A stretch of 59,243 nucleotides of DNA, taken from positions 1-59,243 of the forward strand of contig SIBX01000001.1 in the NCBI GenBank assembly GCA_009694925.1. Reading direction: 5' to 3'. Shown one piece after another: positions 33,004-41,581 of this stretch. Below the pieces are notes generated by a model. It made no database searches and was not told the origin of the DNA. It saw nothing but the letters and a program-made list of their open reading frames with translations. Source of the stretch: Minisyncoccota bacterium (GTDB lineage Bacteria; Patescibacteriota; Minisyncoccia; UBA6257; 1-14-0-10-40-38). Positions within the stretch are counted from its first letter, which is position 1. Every line of letters starts with the position of its first letter. The position numbers and the translations under genes are program-made.

Positions 33004-33047
33004 ATTAATCTGGTTCTCGTGGCTTTTTTTAGGAGGGCAGAGCTAGA

Positions 33048-33239
33048 ATGAGCGGAGAAATCAGGCAGGAGAAGGGTACGAAGAGGTGCTACGAACTTCG
33101 GCGCCTGGCAGAAATTTCCGGTGGCAGGAATGGGAAGGCCATTCGTGCTCTCGGCGACCATGCGCGCCAGTGCGGAAGGTGCACTGCTGAGTTGAGGGCT
33201 GCGGCTACCCCCAAGGTGGCGGTGGCAATCGGAAGTTGA
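33048..33239 (+). CDS. Small HxxxCxxC protein in a GC-rich unit, 63 aa
   Basis: AGGAGG lies 11 bases before the ATG. His38-x3-Cys42-x2-Cys45 (HARQCGRC) is the zinc motif of ZAS/zf-HC2 anti-sigma domains, preceded by a basic helix (GKAIRALGD). Cys14 could be the fourth ligand. Unlike typical anti-sigma factors there is no membrane segment and no sigma gene nearby. Promoter and terminator are its own. GC-rich codons. Confidence 0.6.
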   Translation: MSGEIRQEKGTKRCYELRRLAEISGGRNGKAIRALGDHARQCGRCTAELRAAATPKVAVAIGS

Positions 33240-33268
33240 AGAAGAAGGCCTCTGAAAAAAGAGGCAAG

Positions 33269-33308
33269 CCCGATGGACGACACGTTGTCCATCGGGTCTT
33301 TTAATTTT
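33269..33308 (+). terminator. Terminator of the 63-aa gene
   Basis: CCCGATGGAC-gacacgtt-GTCCATCGGG followed by TCTTTTAATTTT. Confidence 0.9.
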
Positions 33309-33392
33309 AAGGATTTATAGCCATATCTGGAGTTTATCTATAAGCCGTCATATGTGTGTACACATTAACTCGAGCTATTGACAAATATTTAT

Positions 33393-33483
33393 AATCTGCT
33401 TTCCTAAGTAAAGCAGATTAAATCATGGTTTGTTTAACTTTTTAGCTTGAAATTTTATTTTAGGTTAAAAAGTTAAACAAACC
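33393..33483 (+). promoter_or_regulatory. Two successive perfect inverted repeats upstream of the 241-aa gene
   Basis: First, AATCTGCTTT (33393-33402) with AAAGCAGATT (33410-33419), overlapping a TATAAT (33390-33395). Second, GGTTTGTTTAACTTTTTA (33427-33444) with its exact complement (33466-33483), spacer 21. The first has the position of an operator or a 5' RNA hairpin; the second would fold just before the Shine-Dalgarno. Confidence 0.65.
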
Positions 33484-33508
33484 CGAAACCAAGAAGGAGC
33501 AAGAGACA

Positions 33509-34234
33509 ATGGCGAACTTCGCATTGAGCAAGACCTTTCAGATGATCGTTGACTACGATCTTCGACCGGGAGAGCTGATTGCTTATTCCGGTGTCCAGGA
33601 AGTCGCCAATTGGCAAGAGATGGATAGCGCGTTCTATCATCTCGCCAACGACCGCAGCAAGTTCCCTTGCGGGAACGAGCACCTGGTCCGGTATGAGGCG
33701 CGTGTGAGCACTCGCCAACCCTTCGTCAGCGGAGACGAGAGGCAGGTTCTGGTTGATGCGGCTATCGTTACGTTGAACGAGCCGATCAACGAGCGCCGAG
33801 ATCCTCCACGGGAGAGCGATGACCTCCACGACTTCGTCCAAGAAGTCGAGCGGATGGGCTATCGCCAAGCCAACTTCCGAGAAGTTCTAACTCTCGGCAG
33901 CGTGGCACTTCTTCCCGAGGAGCTTCTGACGCCCTTCGCCTTGATTGGTAGCAGTTTCCATGTTGACTGGAAACTGTCCAGGCAGGTGTTGGGCGAGAGC
34001 TGGGGAGGGAAGTTTCCGCTCCTGGCTCTTGGCGCTGGATGGGTCGACTGCACTGGAGGAGAAGTTGTCACTCCCTGCTTCGAGTTCGTCCGTGGCCGTC
34101 GCGCTCTGTCGTTCCAGGAGTACTTGTGGTGCGGTGTTGAGATCAGCACCAGGTACCGCATCCTCGTTATCAAGAGGACAGACGGACCCGCGACGATTGT
34201 GGCCAACCCACTTCCTCGCGACCGGAGTGTCTAA
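33509..34234 (+). CDS. Protein of unknown function in a GC-rich unit, 241 aa
   Basis: GAAGGAG lies nine bases before the ATG. The protein is soluble, acidic and Leu/Val/Arg-rich, without signal peptide or membrane helix. It starts MANFALSKTFQMIVDYDL; Cys54, Cys182 and Cys191 are scattered. I recognise no fold. It is strikingly GC-rich between AT-rich neighbours, with an elaborate AT-rich leader holding two inverted repeats and its own terminators. It is one of the two largest protein genes of this compositional class. Confidence 0.75.
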   Translation: MANFALSKTFQMIVDYDLRPGELIAYSGVQEVANWQEMDSAFYHLANDRSKFPCGNEHLVRYEARVSTRQPFVSGDERQVLVDAAIVTLNEPINERRDPPRESDDLHDFVQEVERMGYRQANFREVLTLGSVALLPEELLTPFALIGSSFHVDWKLSRQVLGESWGGKFPLLALGAGWVDCTGGEVVTPCFEFVRGRRALSFQEYLWCGVEISTRYRILVIKRTDGPATIVANPLPRDRSV

Positions 34235-34247
34235 CTTGTAATGAGTG

Positions 34248-34310
34248 GTGTCGCGCACAGCGACACTGAAAAATCCCCCGTGGAAGATTGCAAAAATCTC
34301 CCGGGGGAAT
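34248..34310. terminator. Double hairpin terminator after the 241-aa gene
   Basis: GTGTCGC-gcaca-GCGACAC (34248-34266), then AATCCCCCG ... CGGGGGAATT (34273-34309). The second also serves the converging 439-aa gene. Confidence 0.8.
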
Positions 34311-34321
34311 TCTATTTTATA

Positions 34322-35641
34322 CTACTTTTTTTCCTTATTTTGTTTTGATTCAATATAAGTCGCAATATGTCTATATTGATAAGGTTTTAAGATTGCAAAA
34401 AGTGAGTAGGTTTTTAAATAATCATCATTTTCTAATCTTTTTGCGTATTTCATATTTAAAATAATATTTTTATATATATTTACAAAAACATCCTTAAAAT
34501 CTTTAAGCAGTTTTTTATAAAAATCCAAAAGATCATCATCTTTTTCACCCTTAATCTCATTTTCTAAAAATTCAACAAATCTACCAGCATCTTTTCCAGC
34601 AGTACTTAGATTATTACTTGCATTCTCAAAATTAAAATCTAAATTAGTACTAAACTTAGCATTACGCGAAGAATTATTAAAGATTGCCATAGATAAAGCT
34701 TCTTGGGTCCACATGTCAAAATATTCCGAATACGTATTTTTAACCGTCGCCATTATTTCGTTATGTGAATCATCGATTATCTCTTTAAAACTCGTTCCCA
34801 TTATTAATCCTTTTTCATTATCTATTATATTTTTTGGAGCATTAAGATTAACTAATCTTTTATACCTTTCAATCCTATTTTTGATATGGTTAATATTACT
34901 AGTACTCATAGAAAAAACTCCATCTAACAAATTGTGAATTTTTTCATGCTCTATAGTAATGTCTCTGCGTTTAATATTTTCGTTATTTTTAACAACACTA
35001 TATGGAGTATTCCCAATATGATAGCCACCACAATATCTTTTATTTATAGCAATTTCGTCGTCTGTCAAAAACACAATATCAAATGGACCACGTGAAAATT
35101 CTTCACCTGTCAACATTTCACCCTCTTCCTTTCTTGTTTTTATATCTTCTAAAAAGAATCCTTCTTTATCTTGATTTTCTTTAATAAATTTATTTTTTAC
35201 AATCAAATCTTCTATAATTCTCTCTAATTCAATTAGAAAATAAACATCATCATTCTTTTCTATATCAATCATTTCTCCGCAAACTATTTCATTTTCTAAT
35301 ATTCTTTCATTACTTAAGTCTGTGTCTGAACTTTCAAGCTCATAAGAGATTTCTTTAAATTTTAAATATAAAAGATTATATTTATCTAACATAAAACCCA
35401 TCTCCTCACTAAAAGAGGTTTTTATATTTTTTAAATAATCTCTCAATTTTAATCTCACTTCTTCGTGCGGTGTTTCTAAACTAATAGAGTCCGTAAGTTT
35501 TTTAAATTCGGCAATTATTTCTGCTTTTTTATCTAATTTTTCTATAATTGCATCTTTTCTAGATTCCCAATCATCTCCATACTCTAGAGTTTTTTTAACA
35601 ACAAGCTGTTCTGGTTTAAGTTCTGGATTTTCTATAGACAT
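34322..35641 (-). CDS. Putative HExxH metalloprotease of unknown family
   Basis: 439 aa, no signal peptide, helical and acidic. The motif TIEHEKIHNLLDG (about residue 230-242) fits an HExxH zinc site, and SHNEIMAT about 60 residues later could give the third ligand, as in gluzincins. It lies six bases downstream of dnaX on the same strand and is probably co-transcribed. Enzyme activity is inferred from the motif alone. Host-like codon use. Confidence 0.55.
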   Translation of the reverse strand: MSIENPELKPEQLVVKKTLEYGDDWESRKDAIIEKLDKKAEIIAEFKKLTDSISLETPHEEVRLKLRDYLKNIKTSFSEEMGFMLDKYNLLYLKFKEISYELESSDTDLSNERILENEIVCGEMIDIEKNDDVYFLIELERIIEDLIVKNKFIKENQDKEGFFLEDIKTRKEEGEMLTGEEFSRGPFDIVFLTDDEIAINKRYCGGYHIGNTPYSVVKNNENIKRRDITIEHEKIHNLLDGVFSMSTSNINHIKNRIERYKRLVNLNAPKNIIDNEKGLIMGTSFKEIIDDSHNEIMATVKNTYSEYFDMWTQEALSMAIFNNSSRNAKFSTNLDFNFENASNNLSTAGKDAGRFVEFLENEIKGEKDDDLLDFYKKLLKDFKDVFVNIYKNIILNMKYAKRLENDDYLKTYSLFAILKPYQYRHIATYIESKQNKEKK

Positions 35642-35647
35642 ATTTTT

Positions 35648-36763
35648 TTATTTTAAGTTCTCTATAATAGCAATTTCCAATGGTATAAAAGAAAAAGGAG
35701 AATATCTCATTTCCGAATATGCTCTTATAAAAGACTTTAATAAATTAATCAAAAACTTCTCATCAGCACCAACTGAAAGCGTTTTTAATTTCGCCAATTC
35801 CGTACTAGTAAATTCTTCTATAAATATTTTTTCAAAATCAGGATTTGCTTTTAAGGCCAGAATTTTTCTCAAGAAATGGATTAATTCTTTAGTAGAATCA
35901 ACAATATTTAATCCATTATTATAAATCGCATTTACTGCCTCAATAGATTCTTTGGTTTTTTTATTTAATACTAGCTCTGCTAAATTAGAAATCTTTTTAA
36001 AGCCTGCCTTTCCCAGAATAGACTCAATTTTATCAGCCGTAATTTTCTCTTCTAAGCTTCCCATCTGGTCTAAAATAGATTCTGCATCTCTAAATCCGCC
36101 TTCTGCCGTTTCGGCAATAAGCTCTAGTGCCTCGTCTTCTATGTCTATTTTTTCAATCTTCGCAATATCTTTTAATTTTTTAAAAAGCTTCTGAATCGGA
36201 ATTTTTCTAAAATTAAACTTTTGCACTCGGCTCATGATAGTTCCAGGAACTTTTTCATATTCAGTTGTGGCCAAAATAAATACTGCATGAGCTGGTGGCT
36301 CTTCCAATGTCTTTAAGAGTGCATTAAAAGCCTCCTTAGTTAATTGATGAACTTCGTCTATGATAAAAACTTTATATTTTGAAGAGGTTGGGGAAAGTTT
36401 AATAGATTCTTTCAGGTCTCTAATTTCGTCTATGCCTCGGTTTGAGGCTGCATCCATTTCCACCACATCTAATGATTTTCCAGAATCAACATCTATACAC
36501 TTAGGACATTCATTGCAGGGTTCTCCTTTTGCAAAAAACTTCTGATTCTGTTGGCGAGTTTCGCAATTTAATATTTTAGCCAAGATTCTAGCTACGGTTG
36601 TTTTTCCTGTTCCACGACTGCCGTAAAAAAGATAAGCATGCGAAATTCTGTCCTGAATTGCCGCATTTTTCAGCGTTTCAGTAATATGATCTTCGCCTAA
36701 GACGTCTTCCAATTTTTTAGGTCTATATTTTCTATATAAAGCTCCTCCTTTCATAAACACCAT
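35648..36763 (-). CDS. dnaX: DNA polymerase III gamma/tau subunit, short form
   Basis: 371 aa. Clamp-loader ATPase: RKYRPKKLEDVLG, P-loop YGSRGTGKTTVA (48-56), four-Cys zinc module (Cys67, 83, 86, 89), Walker B FIIDEVHQL, sensor 1 ILATTEYEKV and SRVQKFNFR. It ends soon after domain III, so it resembles gamma rather than tau and lacks the polymerase-binding tail. The start may be the ATG at 36763 or the one three codons later. Confidence 0.93.
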   Translation of the reverse strand: MVFMKGGALYRKYRPKKLEDVLGEDHITETLKNAAIQDRISHAYLFYGSRGTGKTTVARILAKILNCETRQQNQKFFAKGEPCNECPKCIDVDSGKSLDVVEMDAASNRGIDEIRDLKESIKLSPTSSKYKVFIIDEVHQLTKEAFNALLKTLEEPPAHAVFILATTEYEKVPGTIMSRVQKFNFRKIPIQKLFKKLKDIAKIEKIDIEDEALELIAETAEGGFRDAESILDQMGSLEEKITADKIESILGKAGFKKISNLAELVLNKKTKESIEAVNAIYNNGLNIVDSTKELIHFLRKILALKANPDFEKIFIEEFTSTELAKLKTLSVGADEKFLINLLKSFIRAYSEMRYSPFSFIPLEIAIIENLK

Positions 36764-36852
36764 TCTAGCAAGTCTTATTGTTTTAGTGAAGTTTGTTTTT
36801 TAAACTAACAACCCAACTTTTAATCTAATAAGCGAGTGTTAAACTTAATCTT

Positions 36853-38088
36853 ATGGAGAGAAAATCGTTTTTAAGCATATTAATTATCGCGGTATTTTTT
36901 TCTATATATTTTTTATTTATTAAAAGTGAAAAAACACTAGCTCCGATAGAAATCGAACTCGATAATTCTACTCAGAACAAAAAAGAATTATTAGAAGGTA
37001 AGTTAAGTAATTCCATAAAAATAACAGAACCCAAAAAAGAAATTGACCAAAGTTTAATATTAACAATAAACACCAGCTCAAATCACATAGAAACCCCAGA
37101 AGAAGTTCATGGGCTTTATTTTACCTCCTTATTTTTTAATCAAAAATATTTTTTAGATTTTGTTCGTAATATGAAAACATCTAACAAAATTAATACGTTA
37201 ATAATAGACGTAAAAGATTTAGACGGATTTGTTGCATATGATTCAAAAGTTAAAGAAGTTATAGACTATAAAACTAAAAAAAATATTATTAAGGATATTA
37301 AAAAGAAAATAGAAGATCTTCATAAAGAAGGTTTTTATCTTATAGCCAGAATCAATGTTTTTAATGATCAGGCAGTTGCTCAGTCTCGCCCAGAGCTAAC
37401 TTTAAAATCTAATTCCGGAGAGCCGTGGAAAACAGATAAGGGGGCGTTCTGGTTAAATCCAGACAGCGAAAAAGTTTGGATATATAACACCAATCTGGGA
37501 ATAGAGGCCTATAATTTAGGTTTCGACGAAATTAATTTTGACTATATAAGATTCCCTTCAGAGGGGAACATGGAAGATTTAAATTTAGGAGAAATAACCG
37601 GTTATTCTTCAACTATTCAAAGATTTTCTTCTTTTTTAAGAAATCAATTTAAAAACATAAAAATATCTGCCGATATTTTTGCATACTCCTTAATAGAAAA
37701 AAATAATTTAGGAATCGGACAGAAATATGAAGATTTTTTCCCGTATTTTGATTATATTTGCCCAATGATGTATCCGTCTCATTATAATAAAAATTTTTTA
37801 GGTTTTGAAAATTCTGCGCTTCACCCATATGAAGTTGTAAGATATTCTTTAATAATTGGGAAAAATCGTGCATTAGATTTTTTTAAAAACAATCCAGACA
37901 AAAATCTATCATTTAAAATGAGGCCTTGGTTTCAATCGTTTAGTCTGGGTGATTATTACGATAAAAATATGATTCAAAGCCAAATTACAGCCCTTAATGA
38001 TGAGGTCTCCATAAATAAAGATTTTTGGAACGGATGGTTATTATGGGATGCATCAAATATTTATAGTAATTTTTCTGCTTTAAAATAA
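36853..38088 (+). CDS. Putative glycosyl hydrolase, DUF4015 type, membrane-anchored
   Basis: 411 aa. An N-terminal membrane helix (LSILIIAVFFSIYFLFI) and a linker precede a TIM-barrel-like domain. The diagnostic lines are VHGLYFTSLFF, NTLIIDVKDLDGFVAYDS, YLIARINVFNDQAVAQSRPEL, NPDSEKVWIYNTNLGIEA, GFDEINFDYIRFPSEG and PYFDYICPMMYPSHY, which match the DUF4015 glycosidase-like family. The acidic residues of DEINFDYIRFP are the likely catalytic ones. It probably acts outside the cell on a polysaccharide; substrate unknown. scpA starts two bases after its stop. Confidence 0.88.
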   Translation: MERKSFLSILIIAVFFSIYFLFIKSEKTLAPIEIELDNSTQNKKELLEGKLSNSIKITEPKKEIDQSLILTINTSSNHIETPEEVHGLYFTSLFFNQKYFLDFVRNMKTSNKINTLIIDVKDLDGFVAYDSKVKEVIDYKTKKNIIKDIKKKIEDLHKEGFYLIARINVFNDQAVAQSRPELTLKSNSGEPWKTDKGAFWLNPDSEKVWIYNTNLGIEAYNLGFDEINFDYIRFPSEGNMEDLNLGEITGYSSTIQRFSSFLRNQFKNIKISADIFAYSLIEKNNLGIGQKYEDFFPYFDYICPMMYPSHYNKNFLGFENSALHPYEVVRYSLIIGKNRALDFFKNNPDKNLSFKMRPWFQSFSLGDYYDKNMIQSQITALNDEVSINKDFWNGWLLWDASNIYSNFSALK

Positions 38089-38089
38089 A

Positions 38090-38860
38090 ATGAGTGAATA
38101 TCTAGTAAAATTTAAAAATTTTGAAGGACCGTTATATAAACTTTTAGAATTAATAGAAGAAAAGCATCTGGAGATAACAGAGATGAGTTTAGGGGCCGTG
38201 ACTTCGGATTTTTTAGATTTTTTAAGAAAGTCCGAAACCGGCATGCCGAGCGATATCATTTCAGATTTTTTAGTTATTGCGTCACGATTGATTTTGATAA
38301 AGTCTAAGGAATTAATTCCAGGAGTTGAGCTTAAAAAATCAGAAGATTTTGAAATAAAAGACCTTGAAAATCGCCTCAAGATTTATAGAGAATTTTTATT
38401 ACGCGCAAAAGTAGGCGATTCTCGTCGTCCAGGTGCCGCATATATTTTAAGGGGAGTATTGAGTAGTGGCCTATCTTTCTCTTCAAGGGGATATTTAAGG
38501 GGTGTTTGGAAAAGCCCAATTTTTATCTTTCCTAATAAAATATCTTTAGAAGTTTTAAAAAGAACAGCAGAAAAAGTTTTTATCTTGGAAGATTTTAAAA
38601 TAAAAGACCCCGAAGGGGCTGTGAAAAAGTTAGTTATTAGATTAGAGGAAAAAATAATTGAACTTTTAGATCGTCTTAATAAAAACGGGAAGAATAGCTT
38701 TAATTTATTAACTAAAACTAGGCCAAAAATGGAAATTATAGTTTTATTTTTAGCAGTTTTACATTTAGCTAGAGATAGAAAATTAAAGTTTGAGCAAAAA
38801 GAAAAATTTGGTGATATAATTTTAGAAAAGGAAGAAGAATTAATTTCAAAAGAAGGTTAA
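38090..38860 (+). CDS. scpA: Segregation and condensation protein A
   Basis: 256 aa kleisin subunit of the Smc-ScpAB condensin. Start VKFKNFEGPLYKLLELIEEK; then SDFLVIASRLILIKSKELIPG. The C-terminal winged helix is weak but present (IVLFLAVLHLARDRKLKFEQKE). It is followed after eight bases by scpB. Confidence 0.93.
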   Translation: MSEYLVKFKNFEGPLYKLLELIEEKHLEITEMSLGAVTSDFLDFLRKSETGMPSDIISDFLVIASRLILIKSKELIPGVELKKSEDFEIKDLENRLKIYREFLLRAKVGDSRRPGAAYILRGVLSSGLSFSSRGYLRGVWKSPIFIFPNKISLEVLKRTAEKVFILEDFKIKDPEGAVKKLVIRLEEKIIELLDRLNKNGKNSFNLLTKTRPKMEIIVLFLAVLHLARDRKLKFEQKEKFGDIILEKEEELISKEG

Positions 38861-38868
38861 ATTTTTAA

Positions 38869-39465
38869 ATGGAAACTGAAAACTTAAAAAAAATAAGCCT
38901 GATCAGTAAAATTGAGGGCATACTTTTCGCATATGGGGAGGCGATATCAAAAGATAAATTAATATCCCTGCTTTTTGTAGAAAAAAGCGAATCTCCAGAC
39001 TTAGAATTAGAATTTAATTCAGCCGTAACAGAGTTAAAATTAAAATATGAGTCAGATTCAAATTCTGGTCTTTGTGTTTTAGAGTCAAATAATAAGTTTG
39101 AACTAGTCGCCAAATCAGAATTGGGCCCAATCATTAATTCATTAATAAAAAACGAGATGGAAGGCGATCTTTCGGAAAGTGCATTAGAGGTTCTCTCAAT
39201 TATTGTTTATGGAGGGCCAATAGAAAAACATTTAATAGATTATATTCGAGGAGTAAACTCTTCTCTTGCTATAAAAAATTTAGAAATGCGCGGTCTTGTA
39301 GAAAAAAAGTCTCAAGAAGATAAAAGTATATTTAAATATTTGCCATCAACAGATCTAATTTGTAGATTAGGAGTTTCTAAGCTAGAAGACACTCCCGATC
39401 ATGAACGGTTTAAAAAATTAGTCGAATCGGCCAAGGCAAATTTTTTATCCCAGAATGTTAAATAG
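38869..39465 (+). CDS. scpB: Segregation and condensation protein B
   Basis: 198 aa, two winged-helix domains: KISLISKIEGILFAYGEAIS at the N-terminus and ALEVLSIIVYGGPIEKHLIDYIRGVNSS in the second. Partner of ScpA in condensin. Its last 11 bases overlap the next gene. Confidence 0.93.
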   Translation: METENLKKISLISKIEGILFAYGEAISKDKLISLLFVEKSESPDLELEFNSAVTELKLKYESDSNSGLCVLESNNKFELVAKSELGPIINSLIKNEMEGDLSESALEVLSIIVYGGPIEKHLIDYIRGVNSSLAIKNLEMRGLVEKKSQEDKSIFKYLPSTDLICRLGVSKLEDTPDHERFKKLVESAKANFLSQNVK

Positions 39466-40516
39466 TAAAACTAAGGTTTTTTCGCTGTGTTTAGTGATTT
39501 TGTCCATTACATTAATTTCTCATTTTTTGATATTCGAAAAATTTAAAAACAAAAACAACGACACCTACAAAGCCAGTCTTATAGATGTGGGTTTATTTGA
39601 GTTTAATAATAAATCATTATTACAAAGCACAAATACAGAAGCATATAAAAAACAGTCTTTTGAAAGTTATAAAAAATCATCAACCTATTTCAAACCAGAA
39701 ACAAAAGAGGCTCCTATAAAAAAAACAAAGCTAGTAAATACTAAAAAAGCTATTTCTGCTCCTAAAGAAGATAGTGACAATCCAATTTTATTAGCTCATT
39801 CAATTTTATTAAAAGATCTAACCTCTGGCGAAATTCTTATGAAAAGAAACGAGCTAGATTCTTGGCCAATGGCTTCCTTAACCAAACTCATGACGGCAAC
39901 TATTGCATTAGAGAACATGGACCTAACTTCTAAAATTTTAATCACTAAAAACTCTGCTGATCAATCTAGTAATCTTCTTTTTAAGGTCGGAGAGTATTAT
40001 TCAGTCATAGATATGATAAAGGCCTCATTAATTCTTTCTAATAACGCATCTGCCTTAGCTTTAGCCGAAGGTTTTGGATATGAAAAATTTATAAACCTTA
40101 TGCAATCTAAAGCAAATTTTTTAGGCATGAAAAATTCAAAGTTTTTTGAACCAACCGGTCTTTCTCCATTAAATAAATCTACCGCATTAGATTTTGAAAT
40201 CTTGGCTAAATACATTTATACAAATCATAAAGAAATTTTAGACATAACTACCGAGAAAATATCCTCAATAAAAGAAATAACTTCTGGGTCAGACAAGGTT
40301 CTCAATAGCACTAATATATTTGCAGGAGAAAATTATTTTATAGGAGGCAAAACTGGATATACCTTAGAGGCTCAGGGTAATTTATTTTCAATATTTAAGG
40401 CTGGAAATAAAGTCTTATTAAGTATAGTATTAGGCTCAAAATCTAAATTTGAAGATACTCAAAAGATATATATTTTAAGTCTAAGAAAGCTATTGGGCCT
40501 TTCGGCTTCAAAATAG
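39455..40516 (+). CDS. D-alanyl-D-alanine carboxypeptidase (peptidase S11)
   Basis: 353 aa. A signal anchor (SLCLVILSITLISHFLIF) and a linker of about 90 residues precede the PBP5-like domain. Catalytic motifs: SLTK (Ser141, Lys144) in WPMASLTKLMTAT, SNN (195-197) and KTG in GGKTGYTLEAQG. It trims the terminal D-Ala of peptidoglycan peptides. Translationally coupled to scpB and the first gene of the cell-wall cluster. Confidence 0.93.
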   Translation: MLNSKTKVFSLCLVILSITLISHFLIFEKFKNKNNDTYKASLIDVGLFEFNNKSLLQSTNTEAYKKQSFESYKKSSTYFKPETKEAPIKKTKLVNTKKAISAPKEDSDNPILLAHSILLKDLTSGEILMKRNELDSWPMASLTKLMTATIALENMDLTSKILITKNSADQSSNLLFKVGEYYSVIDMIKASLILSNNASALALAEGFGYEKFINLMQSKANFLGMKNSKFFEPTGLSPLNKSTALDFEILAKYIYTNHKEILDITTEKISSIKEITSGSDKVLNSTNIFAGENYFIGGKTGYTLEAQGNLFSIFKAGNKVLLSIVLGSKSKFEDTQKIYILSLRKLLGLSASK

Positions 40517-40531
40517 GTTTTATTTAAAAAA

Positions 40532-41572
40532 ATGATCACCCTGCAGGTTGTTAAAGTTTTAATAGTTTCCATCATATCCTTTCTTTTTGCTTTTATTTTT
40601 GCGCCATTCGTTTATAAAACACTTGTAAATATAAAGGCCGGAAAAAGAATTCGCTCCAAAGAAGAGGCGCCAATTATGTCCGCCTTGCACGAAAAAAAAG
40701 CCGGCGTTCCAACAATGGCAGGTGTTTTGATTTGGGGAACAGTAACTATCATTGCAATTTTCCTTTCAATTATGAATGCCTTGTTTGACGGGTTTTGGGG
40801 ATATATGAATTTTATAAGTCGACCAGAAACATACCTGCCTCTAGCCGCAATGATTATTGCTGGTCTTTTGGGATTGCTAGACGATTTTATAGGCGTCTTT
40901 AAGATTAAAAATTCTAGTGGTCTAAAAATAAAACATAAATTAATTGCCTATTTATTTTTGGGAGTTATAGGCGCCTCTTGGTTTTATTTTAAGTTAGGAT
41001 GGGATACTTTAATGATTCCATTTATAGGAAACATAGCGGTCGGCTGGCTTTATATTCCAATTTTTATATTTGTGATTATTGCTAGCACTTTTTCTGCCAA
41101 CGAAACAGATGGCCTAGACGGCCTTTTAGGGGGAACATCGCTTTTTAGTTATATTGCTTTAACCATAGTAGCTTTCGTGCTTGAAAAATATAATTTAGCC
41201 GCCTTTGGTGGGGCGATGATAGGTTCTTTGTTGGCTTTTCTCTGGTTTAATATTCACCCTGCTAAATTCATAATGGGCGACACCGGATCAATGCCTATTG
41301 GAATGACTCTAGGGGTTATAGCGATGCTCACAAACACAACCTTAATTCTGCCATTTTTTGCATTTATCTTTGTCTTAGAATCAGCTTCGGTTATAATTCA
41401 GGTTGCGAGTAAAAAGTTTAGAGGCAAAAAAGTTTTTCTTTCTGCTCCGATTCATCATCACTTCGAAGCCTTAGGTTGGGGAGAAGCAAGAGTTACAATG
41501 AGGTTTTGGATAATTTCTGCCATGACTTCAACCATTGGATTAATAATCTTCTTTTTAAATCGTTATCTATAA
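40532..41572 (+). CDS. mraY: Phospho-N-acetylmuramoyl-pentapeptide transferase
   Basis: 346 aa, about ten membrane helices. Moves phospho-MurNAc-pentapeptide to the lipid carrier, making lipid I. Motifs: KKAGVPTMAGV, LDDFIGVFKI (with the Mg-binding Asp pair), NETDGLDGLLGG, FMGDTGSM-type sequence (IMGDTGSMPIG) and the histidine loop APIHHHFEALGW. Complete and of normal length. Confidence 0.97.
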   Translation: MITLQVVKVLIVSIISFLFAFIFAPFVYKTLVNIKAGKRIRSKEEAPIMSALHEKKAGVPTMAGVLIWGTVTIIAIFLSIMNALFDGFWGYMNFISRPETYLPLAAMIIAGLLGLLDDFIGVFKIKNSSGLKIKHKLIAYLFLGVIGASWFYFKLGWDTLMIPFIGNIAVGWLYIPIFIFVIIASTFSANETDGLDGLLGGTSLFSYIALTIVAFVLEKYNLAAFGGAMIGSLLAFLWFNIHPAKFIMGDTGSMPIGMTLGVIAMLTNTTLILPFFAFIFVLESASVIIQVASKKFRGKKVFLSAPIHHHFEALGWGEARVTMRFWIISAMTSTIGLIIFFLNRYL

Positions 41573-41581
41573 AATAAAATT

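Noticed and set aside
33473..34258. Minus-strand frames of 115-131 codons over the 241-aa gene
   Set aside because: They are shadows in GC-rich DNA and lack ribosome sites, while the plus frame has GAAGGAG and a terminator.
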